Assembly (NCBI GenBank): GCA_030039615.1
Contig: JASHVF010000440.1
Span: 1 to 5,099, forward strand
Source of the DNA: Gammaproteobacteria bacterium
GTDB lineage: Bacteria; Pseudomonadota; Gammaproteobacteria; Steroidobacterales; Steroidobacteraceae
Reading direction: 5' to 3'
Length of the DNA stretch: 5,099 nucleotides
Shown: piece by piece, positions 1-5,099 of the stretch
Position numbering within the stretch: the first letter of the stretch is position 1
Layout: every line of letters starts with the position of its first letter
Notes under the pieces: generated by a model
What the model was told of the DNA's origin: nothing
Seen by the model: only the letters and a program-made list of their open reading frames with translations
Databases searched by the model: none
Made by a program: the position numbers and the translations under genes

Positions 1-112
1 CGGCGGGAGCACCGGGCGGCCCGCCCGGCGGCGTCGCCCCCGAGAACGGCGCACGCGCGGCGCAGGCGGCGAGCGCGAGGACGACCAGCAGCAGCATCAA
101 CCGGGCGCGCAT
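1..112 (-). CDS. Lipoprotein, N-terminal part only; candidate Lpo-like activator of PBP1B
   Basis: This is a partial gene: an ATG at 112-110 opens a frame that runs 37 codons without a stop to the left edge. The start is supported by a GAGG seven bases upstream. The protein begins with two Arg (residues 2 and 4) and a hydrophobic stretch (about 5-16), then a lipobox L-A-A-C with the lipidated Cys at 17. This is a textbook lipoprotein (signal peptidase II) signal. Residue +2 is Ala, not Asp, which by enteric Lol rules favours the outer membrane. After the Cys the chain becomes Pro/Gly/Ala-rich (about 27-37), like a flexible linker. The gene starts 18 bases after the PBP1B gene and is probably cotranscribed with it. 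Known PBP1B activators (LpoB in enterics, the TPR protein LpoP in Pseudomonas) are outer-membrane lipoproteins with disordered linkers, so an Lpo-type role is a reasonable inference. The folded domain lies outside the window, and any other small lipoprotein remains possible. Confidence 0.75.
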   Translation of the reverse strand, partial: MRARLMLLLVVLALAACAARAPFSGATPPGGPPGAPA

Positions 113-119
113 CGGCGGT

Positions 120-123
120 CCTC
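120..123 (-). promoter_or_regulatory. Shine-Dalgarno GAGG for the lipoprotein gene
   Basis: On the minus strand a GAGG sits seven bases before the ATG at 112-110, inside the 18-base gap after the PBP stop codon. It fixes this ATG as the start in preference to the in-frame TTG and ATG four and five codons further in, which would also remove part of the positively charged n-region of the signal peptide. Confidence 0.6.
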
Positions 124-130
124 GGCAGAC

Positions 131-2410
131 TCAGTGCGTGAGCTCGTGCAACCAGCGCTCGGTGCGGTCGACGAAGGTCGTGACGGGCGCGCCCGACTCG
201 GGGAATCCGCAGCCCGGCTTCCCGGGTATCTGCGCCGCGGCCGGCAGCGCCAGCGTCACCCGGTCGTCGGAGCAGCCGGGCAATACCCGCAGGCCCGAGG
301 CGTATTCGATCTCCATGTCGACCAGCCCTTCGGGCATCGGTGCATTCCACGAGTTGCCGCCGAGGTCCGCCATGATGTGCGCCCATACGGGCAGCGCGCC
401 CGCGGAGCCGGTGAAGCCGGTCGGCGCATTGTCATCGTAGCCGACCCACACGACGGTGAGGTCGCTGCCCGAGAAGCCCGCGAACCAGCTGTCACGATAC
501 TCGGAGGAGGTACCGGACTTGCCGCCCACCTCGAGCTGCGCCGGCAGAATGGCGCGTGCCGGCCGGCCGGTGCCGCGATCCATCACCTCGACCAGGAGGC
601 GATCGAGCTGGTACACGGCCTCGGGTGTCGCCACCTGCGTCACCTGCAGCGGGAAGGCCTTGAGTGCCTTGCCCTCGGCGCCGATGACGGCGCGCACCGC
701 GCGCAGCGGATTGCGGAAGCCGCCATTGGCGAGCCCGTTGTAAAGCTGCGCCGCCTCGAGCGGCGTCACGTTGACCGCGCCCAGCAGCATCGCCGGGACC
801 TGCTCGGGAGAGGATGCGAGGCCGAAGCGCCCCAGGGTCTCGGCGACCTTGGGCAAGCCGAGGTCGAGACCGACGCCCACGGTGGCGAGGTTGAGCGACT
901 CGGCGAGCGCGCGCACCACCGGCACCGGTCCGTTGACGTCGTGGCTGAAGTTCTCCGGCCGCCAGTGCTTGCCGCCCGCGAGCTTCAGGTCCACCGGCTC
1001 GTCCTGGACGATCGTGGCGGCGTTGTAACGGCCGCTCTCGAGCGCCGTGAGATAAATGAAGGGCTTCACCAGCGAGCCCATCGCGCGGCGCGCATCGAGC
1101 GCGCGGTCGAAGCCGTCGTAGCCGACGTCGCGCCCGCCGACGATCGCGATCACATCGCCGCTCTGCGGAGTCGTAACCACCACCGCGCCCTCGAGCTGCT
1201 CGCCGGCGTGCTTCTTCAGGCGGTCGAGCCTCACGAGCTCGCGGTCGAGTGAGCGCTCGGCGGCTTCCTGGGCGCGCGGCTCGAGACTCGTATAGACCGA
1301 GAGCCCCGCTTCGGTGAGATCCTGCTCGCGGTAGTCGCGGCGCAGCGTGCGCCGTACGAAGTCGAGGTAGGCCGGGTAGTAGGCGCCCGCGGGCCGTGCC
1401 GTGACACCGAGCGGACGGCGCGCGGCGGCGGCGGCATCCGCGCCGCTCACGATGTGCTGCTCGGCGAGCTCCGCGAGCACCAGGTTACGCCGCGCCAGCG
1501 CCCGGTCCGCGTGGCGCCGCGGATCGTAGAAGGACGGCCCGCGCACCACCGCGACCAGCAGCGCGATCTCGGAGAGATCGAGCTCGGCGAGCGGCTTGCC
1601 GAAGTAGAACTGGCTGGCGAGCCCGAAGCCGTGGATGGCGCGCTCGCCGTCCTGGCCGAGGAAGATCTCATTGATGTAGGCGTTCATGAGATCTTCCTTG
1701 GTGAAGTGCGCATCGAGAGCGACCGCCATGATGGCCTCGCGGACCTTGCGGCCGAGCGTCTGGCGATTGGAGAGGAAGTAGCTGCGCACCAGTTGCTGCG
1801 TGAGCGTGCTGCCGCCCTGCTCGATCTGCCGCGCGCGCACGTCCACCCACAGCGCGCGCAGGATCGCCAGCGGGTCGACGCCGCGATGCGAGTCGAAGCG
1901 GCGGTCCTCCACCGCCTTGAGCGCCGCCGGCAGCAGGGGCGGCACCTCGCGCGGCGTCACCACCACCCGGTCCTCGCCGTGGCTCGGGAAGATGCTGCCG
2001 ATCAGAAGCGGCTCGAGCCTGATCACCGGCAGGTCGCGCCCGGCGGCATCCTTGAGACTCACGATGGCGCCGGCACCGGCGTAGATGCTGAGCAGCTGCG
2101 CGTCGCGCGTCTCGTCGGCGAAGCGCGCCGGGCGCAGCGCGACGTCGATGTGCTCGCCGTTCAGGCGGTACGTTCCCGGATGCTCGAGCTGCGTGACGCG
2201 GCGGTAATGCAGCCGCTCGAGCTCGTGGATCAGATCGGCCGGGGCGAGCGAGAGCCCGGCGTACAGCTCGAGCGGCGCGGCGTACACCTGCGCGGGCAGC
2301 GTCCAGCGCCGGCCTTCGAAGGTCCGGGTCACCGTGACGCCGAGATACAGCACGTACGCGCAGGCGGCCAGTGCCGCCAGCGCCAGCGTGCCGAATATCA
2401 GGCGCCTCAG
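131..2410 (-). CDS. mrcB: Penicillin-binding protein 1B, bifunctional peptidoglycan glycosyltransferase/transpeptidase
   Basis: A class A PBP anchored in the inner membrane: it polymerises lipid II into glycan strands and cross-links the stem peptides in the periplasm. Residue numbers assume the CTG start at 2410-2408 (759 residues). A short RR-containing cytoplasmic tail precedes one membrane helix (about 4-26). A UB2H-like region follows (about 45-135), the part of E. coli PBP1B that docks LpoB. The GT51 domain shows EDRRF (catalytic Glu168), QGGSTLTQQL (198-207), RKVRE (221-225) and NAYINEIF (Glu248). The transpeptidase domain has SLVK (nucleophile Ser446, Lys449), SLN (505-507) and KSGT (631-634). 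All catalytic residues are present. The C-terminal region carries two Cys (713, 734) that could pair. E. coli PBP1B has 844 residues, so the cytoplasmic tail here is much shorter. The first conventional start, GTG at 2353-2351, would cut off most of the membrane helix and has no ribosome binding site. The function is secure; the exact start is less so. Confidence 0.96.
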   Translation of the reverse strand: MRRLIFGTLALAALAACAYVLYLGVTVTRTFEGRRWTLPAQVYAAPLELYAGLSLAPADLIHELERLHYRRVTQLEHPGTYRLNGEHIDVALRPARFADETRDAQLLSIYAGAGAIVSLKDAAGRDLPVIRLEPLLIGSIFPSHGEDRVVVTPREVPPLLPAALKAVEDRRFDSHRGVDPLAILRALWVDVRARQIEQGGSTLTQQLVRSYFLSNRQTLGRKVREAIMAVALDAHFTKEDLMNAYINEIFLGQDGERAIHGFGLASQFYFGKPLAELDLSEIALLVAVVRGPSFYDPRRHADRALARRNLVLAELAEQHIVSGADAAAAARRPLGVTARPAGAYYPAYLDFVRRTLRRDYREQDLTEAGLSVYTSLEPRAQEAAERSLDRELVRLDRLKKHAGEQLEGAVVVTTPQSGDVIAIVGGRDVGYDGFDRALDARRAMGSLVKPFIYLTALESGRYNAATIVQDEPVDLKLAGGKHWRPENFSHDVNGPVPVVRALAESLNLATVGVGLDLGLPKVAETLGRFGLASSPEQVPAMLLGAVNVTPLEAAQLYNGLANGGFRNPLRAVRAVIGAEGKALKAFPLQVTQVATPEAVYQLDRLLVEVMDRGTGRPARAILPAQLEVGGKSGTSSEYRDSWFAGFSGSDLTVVWVGYDDNAPTGFTGSAGALPVWAHIMADLGGNSWNAPMPEGLVDMEIEYASGLRVLPGCSDDRVTLALPAAAQIPGKPGCGFPESGAPVTTFVDRTERWLHELTH

Positions 2411-4992
2411 AGGATCAGCTCCGCGGCGGGAGCGCGCAGGTTGTAGCGCGAGCTCATCACGTGGCCGTAGGCCCCGGCGTTGGCGATCAGCAGCACATCG
2501 CCCTCGCGGGTCACCGGCAGCAGCCGATCGTGCCCGAGCACGTCGGCGCTCTCGCAGATCGGACCGACGATGTTCACCAGCTCGGTCGCGGGCTCGGCGA
2601 TGCGCGTCAGGTTGGCGATCTCATGGTAGGAACCATAGAGTGCCGGTCGGATGAGCGAGTTCATACCGGTCGCGACGCCGATGAAGCGCACCCCGCCCTT
2701 CTGCTTGAGCTGCGTGACGCGCGCCAGCAGCACGCCGGCCGCCGCCACCAGGTAGCGGCCCGGCTCGAGCCACACCTCGAGGCGCGGGTACTCGGCGCGC
2801 ACGGCCGTGAGCAGCATATCGAGCCGCGCCAGGTCGACGCCCGGCTGATCGGGCCGCTCGGGCACGCCCAGTCCGCCGCCGATGTCGATCACCCGCACGC
2901 CCTCCATGCGCAGCGCGGCGGCGGCCAGCAGGCGCGCGGTGTGCTCCCAGCTGGTCACGTCGAAGATGCCGCTGCCGACGTGCGCCTGCAGCCCGGTGAG
3001 GCGCGCGCCCGCCGCGCGCGCCGCGCGCTCGAAGCCCTCGAGCTCGCCGATCGGCACGCCGAACTTCGAGCGCGTGCCGGCGGTGCGCACGTGCGTGTGG
3101 TGGCCGCGGCCGACGCCGGGGTCGACACGCGCGAAGATCTCCCGCCCGCGAAACAGCTCCGGCCAGGCGCCGAGCGCGTAGGCGTTGTCGACCGTGACCC
3201 GCACGCCGCGCGCGAGCGCCCAGGCGTACTCCTCGCGCGGCGCGAAGTTCGGCGTATAGAGAATGCGCGCAGGCGGAAGCTCCGGGCAGGTGGCGAGCAG
3301 CTGCTCGACCTCGCCGCGCGCTACGCACTCGAACTCGATCCCCTCGTCGTGCAGCGCCCGCAGGATGCTCGGGTGCGGATTGGCCTTCATCGAGTAGTGC
3401 ACCCGGTCGAGCGAGCGCAGACCCCGCAGCGCGCGCGCCGCTGCGCGCACCGTCGCGAGATCGTAGACGTAGGCATCGCTCCGTCCCTCGAGGGCCGCGA
3501 GCAGCTCGGCGCGGCGCGTGCTCCACCAGGGCGGCGGAGCGCGCACCGCCTGCGCCGGCGCCGCGAACAGCTGCTGCCAGGTGGGACCGAGTATGCGGTC
3601 GCCGGGCACCGGCCGGATGAGCAGCTCGTGCAGCTGCTCGACCAGGCGATCGCCCTGGTCCTCGTCGACGACGAAGGTGAAGTTGAGGTCGTTGGCGGCC
3701 TGGCTGACCAGGTGGATCTTCTGCTCCTCGAAGAACTCGAAGGCGCCGCCGAGCTGATGCAGGATCGCGCGGATGTTGCGTCCGACGAGGCTCACCGAGG
3801 CGCACGGCCCGATCACCTGCACGCGGCACAGATGCGAGAGGTCGGCCACCAGGGCGCTCAGCTGCGCGTTGTCGAGCGTGTTGGCCGCCGCGTCGAGCGA
3901 CACCGTTACGTTGGTCTCCGAGGTCGATACCAGATCGACCGACAGGCCGTGCTGCTTGAACACCTGGAAGGCGTCGGCCAGGAAGCCGACCTGGTGCCAC
4001 ATGCCCGGGCTTTCCATCGCGATCAGCGTGATGCCCTTTCTGGTACACACCGCCTTGACCTGCGCGCCGCCCTCGCCGCCCTCGGCGCTCAATACCGTGC
4101 CCTCGAGGTCCGGGGCCTGGGTCGCGTACACATGCAGCGGAATGCGCTGCTGGCGCACCGGCAGGATGCAACGCGGATGCAGCACCTTGGCGCCGCTGGT
4201 GGCGATCTCCTGGGCCTCGTCGTAATGCAGCGAGCGCAGCAGCCGTGCGGTCGGGGTCGCGCGCGGGTTGGCGCTGAACAGTCCCGGAACGTCGGTCCAG
4301 ATCTCGAGCCGCTGCGCGCGCAGCTTCGCGGCCAGGTAGGCCGCCGAGGTGTCCGAGCCGCCGCGGCCGAGCAGCACGGTGTTGCCGGCGTCGTCGCTCG
4401 CGATGAAGCCCTGGGTCACGAGCACGGCGGGAAGCGCGGCGAGCTGCGCCGCGAGTGCCGCGTCGGGCGCAAAGCTGCACACCGCCGCGAGCACGCTCGC
4501 CCTGGCCGAGGCGCTGTGGCGCTCCTCCGCGCGCAGCATGCCGCGGGCGTCGGTCCAGGCGACGTCGAGGCCGCGCGAGGCGAGGAAGCGCGTGCCGATG
4601 CGGGTCGCCATCAGCTCGCCGGCGGCCATCACGCGGGCGCGGGTGCGATCGCTCACCTCGCGCACCAGGGCGATGCCGGCGGCGATCTCGCGCAACTCCG
4701 CGAACTGCCGCTCCACGTCTTCGCCGAGCGGCACGCCGAGCTCCGCGGCGAGGCGCCGGTGCCGCTCCTCGATGGCCTGGAGCTCCTCCTCGTAGGCATC
4801 ACCCACTGCCGCATCGAGCAAGCGCTCGAGCCGGTCGGTAATGCCGCTCACCGCGGAGTGCACCACCAGCACCCGGGAGCCCGCCGCGAGGCGCGCGGCG
4901 ACGACCCGTGCAATGTTGCTCCAGTTGGCGAGCGTCGCGACGCTCGTGCCACCGAACTTGAGGACGATCCAGGGCGAGGGGCTACGGGTCAA
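2407..4992 (-). CDS. lysAC: Bifunctional aspartate kinase / diaminopimelate decarboxylase fusion
   Basis: A cytosolic fusion of 861 residues that joins the first and last enzymes of lysine synthesis: ATP-dependent phosphorylation of aspartate, and decarboxylation of meso-diaminopimelate to L-lysine. The kinase half shows KFGGTS (12-17), AAGELMA (123-129), GRGGSD (209-214), WTDVPG (232-237) and ANPR (241-244). Two ACT domains follow (about 314-385 and 389-460). The stretch SVDLVSTSE (351-359) closely resembles the lysine-binding ACT of E. coli AKIII, so lysine feedback inhibition is likely. After a linker (about 465-500), the fold-type III decarboxylase half has the PLP lysine in YSMKANPHP (Lys536), HVGSGI (671-676), GGGLG (705-709), EPGR (743-746), CESAD (813-817) and GAY (840-842). 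Fusions of this order are known in Xanthomonas and Xylella. The only usable start is TTG at 4992-4990: an in-frame TAG lies at 5028-5026 and no ATG or GTG lies between. The gene precedes and overlaps the PBP1B gene. Confidence 0.96.
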   Translation of the reverse strand: MTRSPSPWIVLKFGGTSVATLANWSNIARVVAARLAAGSRVLVVHSAVSGITDRLERLLDAAVGDAYEEELQAIEERHRRLAAELGVPLGEDVERQFAELREIAAGIALVREVSDRTRARVMAAGELMATRIGTRFLASRGLDVAWTDARGMLRAEERHSASARASVLAAVCSFAPDAALAAQLAALPAVLVTQGFIASDDAGNTVLLGRGGSDTSAAYLAAKLRAQRLEIWTDVPGLFSANPRATPTARLLRSLHYDEAQEIATSGAKVLHPRCILPVRQQRIPLHVYATQAPDLEGTVLSAEGGEGGAQVKAVCTRKGITLIAMESPGMWHQVGFLADAFQVFKQHGLSVDLVSTSETNVTVSLDAAANTLDNAQLSALVADLSHLCRVQVIGPCASVSLVGRNIRAILHQLGGAFEFFEEQKIHLVSQAANDLNFTFVVDEDQGDRLVEQLHELLIRPVPGDRILGPTWQQLFAAPAQAVRAPPPWWSTRRAELLAALEGRSDAYVYDLATVRAAARALRGLRSLDRVHYSMKANPHPSILRALHDEGIEFECVARGEVEQLLATCPELPPARILYTPNFAPREEYAWALARGVRVTVDNAYALGAWPELFRGREIFARVDPGVGRGHHTHVRTAGTRSKFGVPIGELEGFERAARAAGARLTGLQAHVGSGIFDVTSWEHTARLLAAAALRMEGVRVIDIGGGLGVPERPDQPGVDLARLDMLLTAVRAEYPRLEVWLEPGRYLVAAAGVLLARVTQLKQKGGVRFIGVATGMNSLIRPALYGSYHEIANLTRIAEPATELVNIVGPICESADVLGHDRLLPVTREGDVLLIANAGAYGHVMSSRYNLRAPAAELIL
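2419..2422 (-). promoter_or_regulatory. Shine-Dalgarno GGAG supporting a CTG start for mrcB
   Basis: A GGAG on the minus strand lies inside the last codons of the upstream lysAC gene, exactly eight bases before the CTG at 2410-2408. That CTG shares two bases with the lysAC stop, giving a CTGA junction equivalent to the common ATGA overlap. The spacing is optimal, and the start yields a positive-inside RR and a full membrane helix. A second purine run, GAGG at 2408-2405, lies too close to the next CTG (2401-2399) and six bases before an ATA codon (2398-2396), which is a weaker alternative. Confidence 0.55.
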
Positions 4993-5000
4993 GGCGGCTA

Positions 5001-5027
5001 AGCCTCGCTTTACCTTGAGGTGAGGCT
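5001..5027 (-). promoter_or_regulatory. Inverted repeat in the lysAC leader overlapping its ribosome binding site
   Basis: In the 65-base spacer before lysAC the transcript would read AGCCUC (5027-5022), a 15-base loop, then GAGGCU (5006-5001). These are perfect six-base complementary arms. The second arm contains GAGG (5006-5003), the best Shine-Dalgarno candidate, ten bases before the TTG start. A second CCTC (5020-5017) offers an alternative partner for the same GAGG. Pairing would hide the ribosome binding site. No U-run follows, so it is not a factor-independent terminator, and it is far too short for a lysine riboswitch. The sequence and complementarity are direct observations; a control role is inference. 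Confidence 0.35.
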
Positions 5028-5057
5028 AGATTGGATCGAGCAACGGGAGCCGCGGTT

Positions 5058-5099
5058 CTACAGCTCGTCGTCGAAGTCCTGCAGATCCTTCTCGAGCTT
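5058..5099 (-). CDS. C-terminal end of an unidentified upstream gene (partial)
   Basis: Reading the minus strand from the right edge, an open frame of 13 codons ends at a TAG at 5060-5058. It encodes KLEKDLQDFDDEL, a strongly acidic and probably helical C-terminus. The stop lies 65 bases before the lysAC start, on the same strand, so the two genes may share a transcript. Thirteen residues are too few to assign a family, and I do not recognise the gene. The other minus-strand frames look less protein-like here, but a chance open frame cannot be excluded at this length. Confidence 0.5.
   Translation of the reverse strand, partial: KLEKDLQDFDDEL

Noticed and set aside
12..28. A 17-base near-perfect palindrome with eight-base arms and a single central C
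   Set aside because: It lies in the Pro/Gly-rich linker codons of the lipoprotein, where CCG, CCC, GGC and GGG codons generate such symmetry. There is no T-run, and a one-base centre cannot form a full hairpin loop.
134..1252. Long plus-strand frames antisense to mrcB (134-1252 and 1454-2446)
   Set aside because: Both have the biased Arg/His/Ala composition of GC-rich antisense frames and no domains, while the opposite strand encodes intact GT51 and transpeptidase motifs.
2356..2410. A lipobox-like L-A-A-C within the first 17 residues of the PBP1B N-terminus
   Set aside because: The hydrophobic stretch continues for several residues past the Cys and leads straight into a UB2H-like region, as in PBP1B signal anchors. 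An uncleaved membrane helix fits better than lipidation.
2399..2623. A programmed -1 frameshift joining lysAC to mrcB, since the mrcB frame is open upstream to 2623
   Set aside because: I see no slippery heptamer near the lysAC stop, and a CTG start with a well-spaced Shine-Dalgarno sequence explains the overlap more simply.
2371..5001. A plus-strand open frame of 876 codons running antisense to almost all of lysAC
   Set aside because: It is rich in His, Arg, Gln, Ala and Leu, shows no recognisable motif, and mirrors a gene with strong GC codon bias in which antisense stop codons are rare. The minus-strand frame has a complete set of family motifs across the same span.
4993..5057. A sigma-70 promoter for lysAC in the 65-base spacer
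   Set aside because: An AATCTA resembling a -10 element and a TTGCTC resembling a -35 element are present, but they lie only five bases apart. No hexamer pair has 16-18 base spacing, so no promoter can be called.

Overview
The window is high-GC bacterial DNA in which every gene I can support lies on the minus strand, so transcription runs from position 5099 towards position 1. The gene content points to a Gram-negative gammaproteobacterium. The PBP1B-type class A penicillin-binding protein with a UB2H-like region is a gammaproteobacterial form. The fusion of aspartate kinase to diaminopimelate decarboxylase is known from Xanthomonas and Xylella and from relatives of that high-GC group. I cannot name a genus from the sequence alone.

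In transcriptional order the layout is as follows. (1) Positions 5099-5058 hold the last 13 codons of an unidentified gene with an acidic C-terminus. (2) Positions 5057-4993 are a 65-base spacer with a short inverted repeat whose 3' arm contains the likely ribosome binding site of the next gene. (3) Positions 4992-2407 encode an 861-residue bifunctional enzyme: an AKIII-like aspartate kinase with two ACT domains, followed by a PLP-dependent meso-diaminopimelate decarboxylase. (4) Positions 2410-131 encode a PBP1B-type bifunctional peptidoglycan synthase that overlaps the previous gene in a CTGA junction. (5) From position 112 to the left edge is the N-terminus of a lipoprotein with a Pro/Gly-rich linker, 18 bases after the PBP stop.

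The last three genes look like one translationally coupled unit. The fused enzyme catalyses the first and last steps of the aspartate-to-lysine pathway. Its substrate at the last step, meso-diaminopimelate, is also the cross-linking residue of Gram-negative peptidoglycan, which the PBP polymerises and cross-links. The small lipoprotein is well placed to be an outer-membrane activator of that PBP (Lpo-like), but only 37 residues are visible.

Two observations merit a second look. The PBP gene has no ATG, GTG or TTG that would include its membrane anchor; the best start is a CTG with a good Shine-Dalgarno sequence inside a CTGA stop/start overlap. The lipoprotein beside the PBP gene is a candidate cognate activator. 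The rest is ordinary core metabolism and cell-wall synthesis. I see no mobile element, CRISPR array, RNA gene or factor-independent terminator.
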